A stretch of DNA of 64,000 bases, from positions 7,641,378 to 7,705,377 of the forward strand of contig NC_077235.1 in assembly GCF_027887165.1 (NCBI RefSeq), read 5' to 3'. The stretch is from Monodelphis domestica. Lineage: Eukaryota; Chordata; Mammalia; Didelphimorphia; Didelphidae. Of this stretch, positions 34,128 to 45,387 are shown piece after piece (within the stretch, counting starts at the first letter, position 1; the number at the start of each line of letters is the position of its first letter). Under the pieces are notes generated by a model. It did not search any database, was not told the DNA's origin, and worked only from the letters and a program-made list of their open reading frames with translations. The position numbers and the translations under genes are program-made.

Positions 34128-34685
34128 ACAGCATGCATTAGTCGATTCTCTAGGACTCTTTAAGTAGACCATCATATCATGTGCAAAGAGTGATAGCTTG
34201 GTCTCCTCATTACCTATTTTAATGCCTTGATATGGTCAATTATGTGGATTATTTTCCTAATATTAAACCACCCTTGATTCCTGGTATAAATTGCACCAAG
34301 TCATAGTGAATAATCTCCTACTAATAAAACTAGCACTTCTTGTTAAAAGGTACTGATGACAATGGGCATCTTTGCTTTACTGCTAAGATTCTGGGAAGGA
34401 TCTCTCACTTTTCTCCACTGCACATTTCTTGTTTTCTCATAGCACCATTAACTTGTTTGGTCTATTTTAATTTTCAAGGAGCGATTTACTTGGGTAAGAT
34501 TTTGTATCTCTTGTGGTACTATTTCTCCTTCCAAACCTTTCCTCTGTAGCTCTAATTTCTTTTCCCGATTCTATGATTCTCTCTGTCTCTTTTATAAAAT
34601 TACTAAGTCATTTCACTTCTTCCAGGAATTCTAGTCTTATGGTCAAGCTGTGTTATTCTTTGAGACTCTGCTTGTTGTAAAAAAG
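34128..34685 (-). mobile_element. Rearranged L1 pieces (antisense): ORF2 RT and ORF1 coiled coil
   Basis: On the minus strand, 34145-34200 is the RT catalytic region ('DDMMVYL'-type, decayed), joined with internal deletion to 34215-34310 (the '[11 protein letters not shown]...HI' region) and 34345-34400 ('QGCPLS'). 34430-34685 resembles an ORF1 coiled-coil part like that at 1040-1240. The order is scrambled relative to an intact L1. Confidence 0.6.
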
Positions 34686-34770
34686 CACTTTACAAAAATG
34701 ATCTCATTTCATCCTCCCAACAATGCTGGGAGGTAGGTGCTATTATCCACATTTTACAGAAAATGAATAA
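34686..34770 (-). mobile_element. MIR (antisense) fragment
   Basis: 'gatctcatttcatcctccca', 'gctgggaggtaggtgctatt', 'cacattttacagaaaatgaa'. Confidence 0.65.
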
Positions 34771-35570
34771 TGAAATAAATTGGTTCAACTGAATTTTATG
34801 CCCATTGCTTCTTTATATGCTCTATGGAGAAAATGAAAACGGAGAAATTCGCAATTGGAATGTACATATGCGCATTATGGATCAACCTATTTACAAACAA
34901 TAAATAATTCTTTATAATATTCTCCACAAGCATCCAATCAGGTTTCTTCAAAACGAGGATGACTACCTCATTGCCACTGACTTGAATTCCAGGAGCATTT
35001 GCTAGGAGATGTTGTCTATTTTTTGAAGGGCCCATTCAGCTCTGGGAGAGCATTGGTCAGGAAAAAATAGAATCATAATATCTAAGGCCTAGGAGGGACG
35101 TCTGGGTCCTCTAGTACCTTTGAATAGAGAAACAGCTTTCTTATTCTACTTATGGTAGGAAGCACTAGACCGCACAATTTAAACGTAACTCATGCCCAGT
35201 ACCCTACCATTTCTATCTGATGGAAGAAAGGGATATCTATTTTAAGAGCCCAATGAATTCTGAAAAACTGTTCAAAGACTCACAGAATTAAGCGTCTTAG
35301 AACTGATAGGGACCTTAGAAGTTAAAAAATGATCCTGTACATGAAATAGATTTCCTTAAGATGATAGTCAATATGTTGTATCATAACACCTTCAGTGAAC
35401 ATGGCCATTTAGGGGAAACATCTGCCTCTTAAGGCAATGCATTCTACTTTTTCCCAGCTCAATTCCGCTGAAACCTTTGCCGTATGAGAAAAACTGATAA
35501 GCTACCCTCAGTTTTGTTTACACAGATCCATTGAATAGCTTCAGGGGCAAGAAAAAAAATATTTCACAAG

Positions 35571-35768
35571 GGGGCAGCTGGGTAGCTCAGTGGATTGAGA
35601 ACCAGGCCTAGAGACGGGAGGTCCTAGGTTCAAATCTGACCTCAGCCACTTCCTAGCTGTGTGACCGTGGGCAAGTCACTTGACCCCCATTGCCTAGCCC
35701 TTACCACTCTTCTGCCTTGGAGCCAATACACAGTATTGACTCCAAGACGGAAGGTAAGGGTTTTAAAA
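35571..35768 (+). mobile_element. WSINE-type SINE in the old array
   Basis: Full length, from 'gggcagctgggtagctcagt' to 'gacggaaggtaagggtttt'. Imperfect flanking duplication AATATTTCACAAG / AATATTTTACACAAG. Confidence 0.93.
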
Positions 35769-36530
35769 ATATTTTACACAAGATGTATATCCATCTGCTA
35801 CGGTCCACCTCATATATGGATGGTCATCACCTCTATAATATGCAACGCCAATTATACTCCATTTCCTTGTAGAGGGCCACCCACCAACCCAATTGCTCCT
35901 GATCTGATCCAAAGCTTTAGCAATTTCAAGTGTATTGGTTAAGAGAGGGTAAAACATTTTCTAAGGTTCAGTTCAGGGCAGAGAGGCCATCTTCAGTTAC
36001 TCACAGAATGCCAGACTCTCAGAGCTGGCAGACAAATCAGTGTCCTTTAAATACATGCAAAAGTAATTTTGGCATGAGTACTCATCTTAAGTTACTTTAA
36101 CCAGAGCCACAAAGCCCCTAAACCAATCATAAGCCTCATGGCTGCTCCTACTCCCAACCCTGACCTCCTTGATCTCTTCACACATACAACTGATGGAAGT
36201 AGGGCCCACTAAACTCTGGAAAATTTTGTTCAAAGAACCCCAGAACAAAAGCCTCTGAGAGTGGGTAGGGATCTCAGGAGCTAAAAAGATGAGCCCCTAA
36301 ATGAAACAGAACTGTTTCTTAATCCCATAGTTGTCCTGTAGTCCTTGAGTGAACATGCCTACCAAAGGGGACACTCTCCTCCTAAGGTAAATGATTCAAT
36401 TTTCCCACTGCTCCAGTAGGTTCAAAGTGTTTAGATGGGTTTCTCTTGGTTTTATACTCACTGTAACTACACTGATATGGAGGCAAGCAAAAACCATAAA
36501 ATGTCCGCATCAGATGTCATATGTGGTGGT

Positions 36531-36724
36531 AAGGGGCTAGCTAAGTGGCTCAGTGAATTGGGAGCCAGGCTCAGAGACAGGTGATTTGGATGTGGCCTCA
36601 CATACTTCCTAGCTGTGTTAACCCCGGGCTGGTCCCTTAACCCCCACTGCCTAGCTTTTATGGTTCTCGTGCCTTGGGATCACTGCACAGTATTGGCCAA
36701 AGACAGAAGGTTTTTTAAAAATAA
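36531..36724 (+). mobile_element. WSINE-type SINE, older copy, in the old array
   Basis: Same layout as the 35.57-kb copy but clearly more mutated ('agctaagtggctcagtgaat', 'cacagtattggccaaagaca'). Confidence 0.8.
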
Positions 36725-36857
36725 GCTATGTGTGGCTAAAATACCACCAAACTTAGGAAGAATAATCAGCTCTATAAAAGGACCTACAATAGTTCCATTA
36801 AAGGACATCCTCCAAATAGCCTGTAATTAACCCCACTACCTGTCATTTATAGTTACA

Positions 36858-37112
36858 GTGAGGTGGTGCTGCAGTGAATAGAGTGCCAGACTTGGAGTCA
36901 GGGAGTCTCATCTTCCTGAGTTCAAATCTGGGCTCAGGCACTTATGAGCTGTATGACCCTGGACAAGTCACTTCACCCAGTTTGTCTCAGTTCCCTCATC
37001 TATAAAATGAGCTGGAGAAGGAAACGGAAAAACACTCCAGTATCTGTGATGATAAAACCCAAAATCAGGTCTAGAAGAATCAGATATAACTGAAAAATTA
37101 CTGAACAACAGA
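36858..37112 (+). mobile_element. MAR1-type SINE in the old array
   Basis: 'tggagtcagggagtctcatc', 'gagttcaaatctgggctcag', 'gagctggagaaggaaacgga', and a decayed RTE-like end. Confidence 0.85.
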
Positions 37113-38274
37113 TGCCATTTAATTTCTAATTCTATTCTAAGAATGGAGTCTTATTACTAACAGCTTATTTAGCACTGAGTGGCCATCTACAATTAGCCAA
37201 GGAATAATAGCATCTCAGAGCTGAGAGGGACATCAACTTGCCAACATTCAAAAGTTAAATGCCTCAAAAATACTCATCTTGCTTAACTTCTGAGAGTAAC
37301 CATTATGCCCCACAACTGAGAATGTGACCTATGCCCATCATGGTCTCACTTTTCCCCACAAATACTTGTTGTAAGAAGATGATGCATGTCAAGAAGGTCC
37401 ATTCATCTCTTGGAATTCATGTTCAAAGACTCACAGAATGAAAGTCTCCTCAGGGACGTCAGGATTTTAAAAAGATAAACTAATGCTTGAAATACATTTT
37501 TTTCCTTAAGAACACAGCAAATATTTAATGTGATTCCATAGGGGAAGTGATTAATTCTTTTGTATTACCAACTAATCTTAGTACATAATAAAATGAAGAG
37601 TAATTAGATTTGGTTAAATAGTTGAATAGATTCTTTAAACTTGCAGAGTAAGTCTGCTCATGTGGCCTGATGAGTAAGTGTCAGCATGGGCAAGATTTCA
37701 TACCTCTACCCAATGTATAACCATCTAAGTCAGTGTTGGTGAAGGTTTTTAAGTTCATGTGCCCAAAATGCAACTTTGAGCTGCCTGCGAGCCCCCCACA
37801 TTACCTCAGAGAGCAGAGAGAGGAAGTGAACATTTTGGGTGGCTGAACAGAGGTGGGGAATGCAAAAAATGCCCTTGGGAAGAGGGGGAATGGAACAGCT
37901 CCCCCAGTCTTGGCCAGGCACACATGCCAATGCTTTACCAATGCTGATCTAAGTCCTACCTGATAGGAATGTCATAAGCCTCTATGGAAAGTCCCCTGGT
38001 TATTTTAGGAGCCCTTCAAACTACTTGTCATTTTCTTCTGTTGCCTAACATACAGCGGGATCAACCTCCCCACAAGCCCATTGCCCAATACCACTGCTCT
38101 GTGACCATGAGTCAATAGGGTAGGGGTCAGGTAGTTCTACTAGCCTGTAACTACCACTGAGAATTTATACTTTGTGCTACACCCTCTGGATATGAGGATA
38201 AAAAAATTTGTTCTTAGAGCATGAAGTGGTCTCAAATCATGAAGAAGGTCCTATTTGTTAAAAGATGTCAGAGG

Positions 38275-38478
38275 GGGCAGCTGGGTGTCTCAGTGGATGG
38301 AGAGTTAGGCCTAGTGATGGGAGGTCCTAGGTTCCAATCTGACCTCAGACACTTCCTAGCTGTGTGACCCTGGGAAAGTCATTCACCCCCACTGCCTAGT
38401 CATTACTGCTCTTCTGCCTTGGAACTAATACACAGGATTGATTCTAAGATGGAAGGTAAGGGTTTAAAAAGAAAAAGA
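38275..38478 (+). mobile_element. WSINE-type SINE in the old array
   Basis: 'gggcagctgggtgtctcagt', 'gacctcagacacttcctagc', 'aagatggaaggtaagggttt', poly(A)-like end. Confidence 0.92.
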
Positions 38479-38511
38479 AGCCAGATCTCTTTAATAAATA
38501 GTTATTGGTTT

Positions 38512-38529
38512 AGAAAAAAAAAGAGTACA
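38512..38529 (+). repeat. Left target-site duplication of the compound L1 insertion
   Basis: AGAAAAAAAAAGAGTACA, identical to 47104-47121. It is A-rich at the start, as expected for L1 endonuclease cleavage. Confidence 0.8.
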
Positions 38530-39316
38530 CTTCCGGTTAAGATGGCGGCTTAGAGAAAGCTAAAGTTCAGATCTCTGGAAAACCCCTCCCGACCGATCTC
38601 AAACTATAAGCTCCTAAGGCGCCGAAATTCAAAACGATCAACAGCATAAACCCTGGGAATCCTCCTCCTGGACCCGGATCAAAAGGTACGGCCCCCCTCA
38701 AAAGCCAGAACCCGAGATCACTCGGACCTAAGGGGTAGGAGCGCAGAGTCCAAGGCTCCCGGAAGCCGCAGCCCGGCCCGGCTCAGAGAGCAGGGTCCTC
38801 GGAACAACAACCCTCAGGGCCTTCTATCCGAGTCCCAGTGAAAGTCACTGCCCTCGGAGCTCCCCCCGGCAGAGAGCAGGGTCGAAACAACAGCAACCCT
38901 CAGGGCCTTCTATCCGAGTCCTAGTGAAAGTCACTGCCTGGAGCTCCCGCTGCAGAGAGCAGGGTAGAAACAACAGCAACCCTCAGGGTGGGCAAGACAG
39001 CCTCACGGGCTGGATCCTGCTATCCAAGTCTCAGTGAAAGTCCCTGCCCTCGGAGCTCTGGGAAGCCGAAGCCCATCCCCCCGCAGGCCGACGAAACAGC
39101 CTCACGGCCAGCTATTCTGAAGGCAACTTCCAGAAAGCAACCCGACCCAGAGAGCCAGGAGAGAGTGTGGCCTCCTGGTCCGACCCTTCCACTCCAGTTC
39201 CAGTGAGGCATACTCAATTTAACCCAGGGAAACCTCATAGAACCGACAATCTTCCCAGGACTAAAGCCTCTGAACACCAGACAGAGATAAGAAAAGCTAA
39301 TCCTCCCCATTCAGAG
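38529..39316 (+). promoter_or_regulatory. L1 5'UTR with internal promoter and tandem repeats
   Basis: About 790 bp, GC-rich. The first bases (ccggttaagatggcgg) contain a YY1-like 'agatggcgg' core (38540-38548), the usual transcription-start region of mammalian L1. Units of 83-86 bp starting with CAGAGAGCAGGGT recur at 38784, 38870 and 38953, sharing 'aaccctcagggccttctat' and 'agtgaaagtcactgcc'. A third, diverged unit runs to about 39060. Such monomers resemble the tandem promoters of rodent L1s (comparison from general knowledge). Confidence 0.7.
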
Positions 39317-40240
39317 ATGGCAAACTCCACAGAAGCACAGAAGCCCCAAAATACCAAGAAAAATAAGAAGAAAGGGGCGACTTTGGACACATTCTATGGA
39401 GCCAAAATACAAAATACAGAGGAGATAGAAGAAGATATACAAGAAAATTCTCCAAAATCTTCCAAAGGAAATGGAAACTCTCCACAAACCCATGAAGAAT
39501 TTGAATCAGAAATGACCAAAAAGATGGAAGCCTTCTGGGAGGAAAAGTGGGAAATAATGCAAAAGAAATTCACGCATCTACAAAACCAGTTTGACCAAAC
39601 TGTAAAAGAAAACCAGGCTTTAAAGCAAGAACTAATAAAGCAAAGCCAAAACACCAAGAAATTAGAAGAGAACATAAAATATCTCACCGACAAGGTGATA
39701 GATCTGGAAAATAGAGGGGGAAGAGATAATTTAAGAATAATTGGACTCCCAGAAAAGCCAGAAATAAACACCAAACTCGATATGGTGATACAAGATATAA
39801 TCAAAGAAAATTGCCCAGAGATTCTAGAACAAGGGGGCAATACAGCCACTGACAGAGCTCACAGAACACCTTCTACACTAAACCCCCAAAAGACAACTCC
39901 CAGGAATGTAATTGCCAAATTCCAAAGCTATCAAACAAAAGAGAAAATCCTACAGGAAGCCAGAAAAAGACAATTTAGATATAAAGGAATGCCAATCAGG
40001 GTCACACAAGACCTTGCAAGTTCTACTCTGAATGATCGTAAGGCATGGAACATGATCTTCAGAAAGGCAAGAGAGCTGGGTCTCCAACCAAGAATCAGCT
40101 ACCCAGCAAAACTGACTATATACTTCCAAGGGAAAGTATGGGAATTCAACAAAATAGAAGATTTCCAACTTTTTGCAAAGAAAAGACCAGAGATCTGTGG
40201 AAAGTTTGATACCGAAAATCAAAGAGCAAGGAATACCTGA
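39317..40240 (+). CDS. L1 ORF1 protein (RNA-binding chaperone), intact
   Basis: 307 residues from the ATG at 39317 (MANSTEAQ...). An in-frame ATG at 39167 would add 50 Pro-rich residues and belongs more naturally to the 5'UTR. Domains: a basic N-terminus (residues 13-20), a coiled coil rich in E/K/Q (about 56-130) for trimer formation, an RRM (about 138-235; 'NLRIIGLPEK' at 138-147 and 'NVIAKFQSY' at 197-205), and a C-terminal domain (about 240-300; 'GLQPRISYPAKL' at 255-266). In known L1s this protein coats L1 RNA in cytoplasmic particles and acts as a nucleic-acid chaperone in target-primed reverse transcription. No stop or frameshift, slightly shorter than the human protein (338 aa). Confidence 0.9.
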   Translation: MANSTEAQKPQNTKKNKKKGATLDTFYGAKIQNTEEIEEDIQENSPKSSKGNGNSPQTHEEFESEMTKKMEAFWEEKWEIMQKKFTHLQNQFDQTVKENQALKQELIKQSQNTKKLEENIKYLTDKVIDLENRGGRDNLRIIGLPEKPEINTKLDMVIQDIIKENCPEILEQGGNTATDRAHRTPSTLNPQKTTPRNVIAKFQSYQTKEKILQEARKRQFRYKGMPIRVTQDLASSTLNDRKAWNMIFRKARELGLQPRISYPAKLTIYFQGKVWEFNKIEDFQLFAKKRPEICGKFDTENQRARNT

Positions 40241-40774
40241 AAAGGTAAATATTAAGAAAAGGGGAAAAATGTTATCTTCTTCTTTTACTCAAACTCTCTT
40301 CTATAAGGACTACATTTATATCAATCTATGTATACCAACATGTGGGGAAAATGTAATGTATAAATAGGGGGTAAAGAAAGACCAAATAGAATAATCGTTC
40401 TCACACAAAGATTCACATGGGAAGGGGAGGGGAAGAAAACTCCTATAAGAAGGAGAGGAAGAGAGGGGTTTTTTTTTACTTAAACCTTAATCTCAGGGAA
40501 ATAAACTCTGAGAGGGAAAAACATCCAGATCCATTGGGATCTTGAATTCTATCTTACCCAACAAGGGTAGGGAGAAGGGAAAACCAAGGGGGGGAGGGGG
40601 AGAGGGAGAACAAAAAGGGAGGGAAAAAGAGGGGGGAGGGGGAAAGAACAAAAAGGGAGGGACTAAAAAGGGAAACATCAAGGGAGGGGACAAGGGGGAC
40701 TGATTCAAAGTAAATCACTGGACTAAAAGGTAGAGCTGAAGAAGAAAAGGTTAGAATTAGGGAAGGATATCAAA
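40241..40774 (+). other. L1 inter-ORF spacer with G-rich purine tract
   Basis: 534 bp between ORF1 and ORF2; in human L1 the gap is 63 bp. 40421-40700 is nearly all purine with many runs of three to seven G, capable of G-quadruplexes, and contains a duplicated 'gaacaaaaagggaggga' motif (40607 and 40646). ORF1 and ORF2 are in the same frame (both phase 2), but the spacer holds many stops, so read-through is excluded. ORF2 would need reinitiation or an internal entry. Confidence 0.7.
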
Positions 40775-43700
40775 ATGCCAGGGAGTCCACAAATGACAAT
40801 CATAACTTTGAACGTGAATGGGATGAACTCACCCATAAAACATAGACGAATAGCAGAATGGATTAGAATCCAAAACCCTACCATATGTTGTCTTCAAGAA
40901 ACACACGTGAGGCGGGTTGACACCCACAAGGTCAGACTTAAAGGATGGAGTAAGACCTTCTGGGCCTCAACTGAAAGAAAGAAGGCAGGAGTGGTAATCA
41001 TGATATCTGATAAAGCCAAAGCAAAAATAGACCTGATCAAAAGGGATAGGGAAGGTAATTATATTTTGTTAAAAGGGACCCTAGACAATGAGGAAATATC
41101 ATTAATCAACATGTATGCACCAAATAATATAGCACCCAAATTTCTAATGGAGAAACTAGGAGAACTGAAGGAAGAAATAGACAATAAAACCATACTAGTG
41201 GGAGACATAAACCAACCATTATCAAATTTAGATAAATCAAATAAAAAAATAAATAAGAAAGAGGTAAAAGAAGTGAATGAAATCTTAGAAAAATTAGAAT
41301 GAGTAGACATATGGAGAAAAATAAATAGGGATAAAAAGGAATACACCTTCTTCTCAGCACCACATGGCACATTCACAAAAATTGACCATACATTAGGTCA
41401 CAGAAACATAGCACACAAATGCAGAAAAGCAGAAATAATGAATGCAGCCTTCTCAGATCACAAGGCAATAAAAATAATGATTAGTAATGGTACATGGAAA
41501 ACCAAATCTAAAACCAATTGGAAATTAAACAATATGATACTCCAAAACCGTTTAGTTAAAGAAGAAATCATAGAAACAATTAATAATTTCATCGAGGAAA
41601 ATGACAATGGCGAAACATCCTTTCAAACCTTTTGGGATGCAGCCAAAGCGGTAATCAGAGGTAAATTCATATCCCTGAATGCTTATATTAACAAACAAGG
41701 GAGAGCAGAGATCAATCAATTGGAAATGCAAATGAAAAAACTCGAAAGCGATCAAATTAAAACCCCCCAGCAGAAAACCAAACTAGAAATCCTAAAAATT
41801 AAGGGAGAAATTAATAAAATCGAAAGTGATAGAACTATTGATTTAATAAATAAGACAAGAAGCTGGTACTTTGAAAAAACAAACAAAATAGACAAAGTAC
41901 TGGTCAATCTAATTAAAAAAAGGAAGGAAGAAAAGCAAATTCACAGCATTAAAGATGAAAAGGGGGACAGCACCTCCGATGAAGAGGAAATTAAGGCAAT
42001 CATTAGAAATTACTTTGCCCAATTATATGGCAATAAATACACCAATTTAGGAGAAATGGATGAATATATACAAAAATACAAACTGCCTAGACTAACAGAA
42101 GAGGAAATAGAATTCTTAAATAATCCCATATCAGAAATTGAAATCCAACAAGCCATCAAAGAACTTCCTAAGAAAAAATCCCCAGGGCCTGATGGATTCA
42201 CCTGTGAATTCTATCAAACATTCAGAGAACAGTTAATCCCAATACTATACAAACTATTTGACATAATAAGCAAAGAGGGAGTTCTACCAAACTCCTTTTA
42301 GGACACAAACATGGTACTGATTCCAAAACCAGGCAGGTCAAAAACAGAGAAAGAAAACTATAGGCCAATCTCCCTAATGAATATAGATGCAAAAATCTTA
42401 AATAGGATACTAGCAAAAAGACTCCAGCAAGTGATCAGAAGGATCATTCACCATGATCAAGTAGGATTCATACCAGGGATGCAGGGCTGGTTCAACATTA
42501 TGAAAACCATCCACATAATTGACCACATCAACAAGCAAACTAGCAAGAACCACATGATTATCTCAATAGACGCAGAAAAAGCATTTGATAAAATACAACA
42601 CCCATTCCTATTAAAAACACTAGAAAGCATAGGAATAGAAGGGTCATTCCTAAAAATAATAAACAGTATATATCTAAAACCAACAGCTAATATCATCTGC
42701 AATGGGGATAAACTAGATGCATTCCCAATAAGATCAGGAGTGAAACAAGGATGCCCATTATCACCTCTACTATTTGACATTGTACTAGAAACACTAGCAG
42801 TAGCAATTAGAGAAGATAAAGGAATTGAAGGCATCAAAATAGGCAAGGAGGAGACCAAGTTATCACTCTTTGCGGATGACATGATGGTCTACTTAAAGAA
42901 TCCTAGAGATTCAACCAAAAAGCTAATTGAAATAATCAACAACTTTAGCAAAGTTGCAGGATACAAAATAAACCCACATAAATCATCAGCTTTTCTATAT
43001 ATCTCCAACACAGCTCAGCAGCAAGAACTAGAAAGAGAAATCCCATTCAAAATCACCTTAGACAAAATAAAATACCTAGGAATCTACCTCCCAAGACAAA
43101 CACAGGAACTATATGAACACAACTACAAAACACTCGCCACACAACTAAAACTAGACTTGAGCAAATGGAAAAACATTAACTGCTCATGGATAGGACGAGC
43201 CAATATAATAAAAATGACCATCCTACCCAAACTTATTTATCTATTTAGTGCCATACCCATTGAACTACCAAAATACTTCTTCACTGATTTAGAAAAAACC
43301 ATAACAAAGTTCATTTGGAAGAACAAAAGATCAAGGATATCCAGGGAAATAATGAAAAAAAACACATACGATGGGGGCCTTGCAGTCCCTGACCTAAAAC
43401 TATATTACAAAGCAGCAGTCATCAAAACAATTTGGTACTGGCTAAGAAACAGAAAGGAAGATCAGTGGAATAGACTGGGGGAAAGCGACCTCAGCAAGAC
43501 AGTATACGATAAACCCAAAGATCCCAGCTTTTGGGACAAAAATCCACTATTCGATAAAAACTGCTGGGAAAATTGGAAGACAGTGTGGGAGAGACTAGGA
43601 ATAGATCAACACCTCACACCCTACACCAAGATAAATTCAAAATGGGTGAGTGACTTAAACATAAAGAAGGAAACCATAAGTAAATTGGGTAAACACAGAA

Positions 43701-44581
43701 TAGTATACATGTCAGACCTTTGGGAGGGGAAAGGCTTTAAAACCAAGCAAGACATAGAAAGAATCACAAAATGTAAAATAAATAATTTTGACTACATCAA
43801 ACTAAAAAGCTTTTGTACAAACAAAACCAATATAACTAAAATCAGAAGGGAAACAACAAATTGGGAAAAAATCTTCATAGAAACCTCTGACAAAGGTTTA
43901 ATTACTCATATTTATAATGAGCTAAATCAATTGTACAAAAAATCAAACCATTCTCCAATTGATAAATGGGCAAGGGACATGGATAGGCAGTTCTCAGATA
44001 AAGAAATCAAAACTATTAACAAGCACATGAAGAAGTGCTCTACATCTCTTATAATCAGAGAGATGCAAATCAAAACAACTCTGAGGTATCACCTCACACC
44101 TAACAGATTGGCTAACATTACAGCAAAGGAAAGTAATGAATGCTGGAGGGGATGTGGCAAAGTAGGGACATTGATTCATTGCTGGTGGAGTTGTGAACTG
44201 ATCCAACCATTCTGGAGGGCAATTTGGAACTATGCCCAAAGGGCGACAAAAGAATATCTACCCTTTGATCCAGCCATAGCACTGCTGGGTCTGTACCCCA
44301 AAGAGATAATGGACAAAAAGACTTGTACAAAAATATTCATAGCTGCGCTCTTTGTGGTGGCCCAAAACTGGAAAATGAGGGGATGCCCATCAATTGGGGA
44401 ATGGCTGAACAAACTGTGGTATATGTTGGTGATGGAGTACTATTGTGCTAAAAGGAATAATAAAGTGGAGAAGTTCCATGGAGACTGGAACAACCTCCAG
44501 GAAGTGATGCAGAGCGAGAGGAGCAGAACCAGGAGAACATTGTACACAGAGACTAATACATTGTGGTATAATCGAACGTAA
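40775..44581 (+). pseudogene. L1 ORF2 (endonuclease-reverse transcriptase), two in-frame stops
   Basis: 1,268 codons from ATG 40775 to TAA 44579-44581 in one uninterrupted frame. Exceptions are TGA at 41300-41302 (codon 176, inside the endonuclease domain) and TAG at 42299-42301 (codon 509, just before the RT domain). No frameshift. Endonuclease residues are present: N13, E42 ('QETH'), D144-N146 in 'GDINQP' (most L1s have GDFN) and H229 in 'SDHKA'. RT: '[13 protein letters not shown]', '[12 protein letters not shown]', '[10 protein letters not shown]', and the catalytic FADD at 42869-42880 (residues 699-702). Cys-rich C-terminus: '[16 protein letters not shown]' from residue 1123. In intact L1s the protein nicks target DNA and reverse-transcribes L1 RNA. 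This copy cannot make it whole, but a downstream ATG could give only a truncated RT fragment. Confidence 0.93.
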
Positions 44582-44918
44582 TGGACTTCTCCATTAGTGG
44601 CGGTGTAATGTCCCTGAACAACTTGCAGGGATCCAGGAGAAAAAAACACCATTCATAAGCAAAGGATAAACTATGGGAGTGGAAACACCGAGGAAAAGCA
44701 ACTGCCTGAATACAGAGGTTGAGGGGACATGACAGAGGACAGACTCTAAATGAACACTCTAGTGCAAATACTATCAACAAAGCAATGGGTTCAAATCAAG
44801 AAAACATCTAATGCCCAGTGGAGTTATGCGTCGGCTATGGGGGGTGGGGGGGAGGAAAAGAAAATGATCTTTAACGAATAATGCTTGGAAATGATCAAAT
44901 AAAATATATTAAAAAAAA
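44582..44918 (+). other. L1 3'UTR, poly(A) signal and tail
   Basis: Ends with 'aatgatcaaataaaatatat' (AATAAA 44898-44903) and eight A. A G-rich run (44840-44855) precedes it, as in the 3'UTR of many L1s. Weak termination here would allow transcripts to run on into 44919-47103. Confidence 0.75.
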
Positions 44919-45387
44919 GAAAGTACTATAAAGAGAAAATTCACAAGTCTTGGCGATTGGAAGGGCACAGAAGCTAGCAGAGAATGAGGAGTTCAAGGTA
45001 ACTTTGAGGTGGGAAATCTAGTTAAAATGGAAGGATTTGAACCTAGATTTTCCAGCTCCAAATTCCACTGCACCACTAAGTCAAAAAGGTTAAAATGATG
45101 CAGAATGTGTCCTTTCTCTGCCAGTTGAGTAGTCTTTTGAACACATTGCTTTCACTGAATTTGTATTTGCTCTGCAGTCAGGGATAAATGGCACATGTAG
45201 CCTCTGTACTATGGAAATCTGTTTTAAACGATAATACATGTATAACCCAGATTGAATTGCTTGCCAGCTCTGGGAGGGGTGGGGGTGGGGAGAAGGGAGG
45301 GAGATAATTTGGATCATTTAACTTTGGAAAACTTACATGGAAATTTATTACTAAAATAAAAAATTTAAAAATAAAAAAAAACAAAAA
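44919..45387 (+). other. Foreign segment between two L1 3' ends, likely 3'-transduced
   Basis: About 470 bp not belonging to L1 nor to the surrounding old array. 45025-45085 resembles an antisense MIR-type SINE end ('gatttgaacctagattttc'), and 45207-45387 is a LINE-like tail ending in A-rich sequence. It lies inside the 18-bp duplication pair, hence probably copied from the source locus. Confidence 0.55.
45207..45387 (+). repeat. Unclassified LINE-like 3' tail
   Basis: 'tatggaaatctgttttaaac', 'gattgaattgcttgccagc', a 'gggaggggtgggggtgggga' G-run and a 3' A-rich end. The same tail, more diverged, occurs at 49435-49615. Parent element not identified. Confidence 0.5.

Larger units (their letters stand above)
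34795..38511. repeat. Ancient tandem array, unit about 745 bp, left part
   Basis: Diverged units recur in the same order of landmarks. One is a 'gttcaaagactcacagaat ... gggaccttagaagttaaaa' block (35265, 36215, 37420). Next comes a 'ccttgagtgaacatg' block (35390, 36340), then a 'catcacctctataatatg' block (35826, 36764). Spacing is about 950-1200 bp as seen, and 740-755 bp after subtracting the SINEs lying between. About four units remain here. Divergence is high (many indels) and no frame is conserved. Halves of the unit resemble one another, so the unit may itself be a multimer. The array continues at 47122 beyond the L1 insertion. Confidence 0.65.
38529..44918 (+). mobile_element. Full-length young L1 LINE
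   Basis: Complete order: 5'UTR beginning 'acttccggttaagatggcgg' (38529), open ORF1, 534-bp spacer, ORF2 of normal length, 3'UTR with AATAAA at 44898-44903, and poly(A). Total about 6.4 kb. ORF2 lies in one frame from ATG to stop apart from two in-frame stop codons, so the copy is recent but not autonomous. It is followed by further sequence (44919-47103) that seems to belong to the same insertion event. Confidence 0.95.

Noticed and set aside
41300-42301. Programmed recoding of the ORF2 stop codons
   Set aside because: No element for stop read-through is visible and the residues around both sites match normal L1 on each side. Ordinary point mutations explain them.
44911-44935. A target duplication of the first L1 alone (GAAAGTAC after 44918 against AAGAGTAC before 38529)
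   Set aside because: Only 6 of 8 bases match, while the 18-bp match at 47104-47121 is perfect. Kept as an alternative in the findings.
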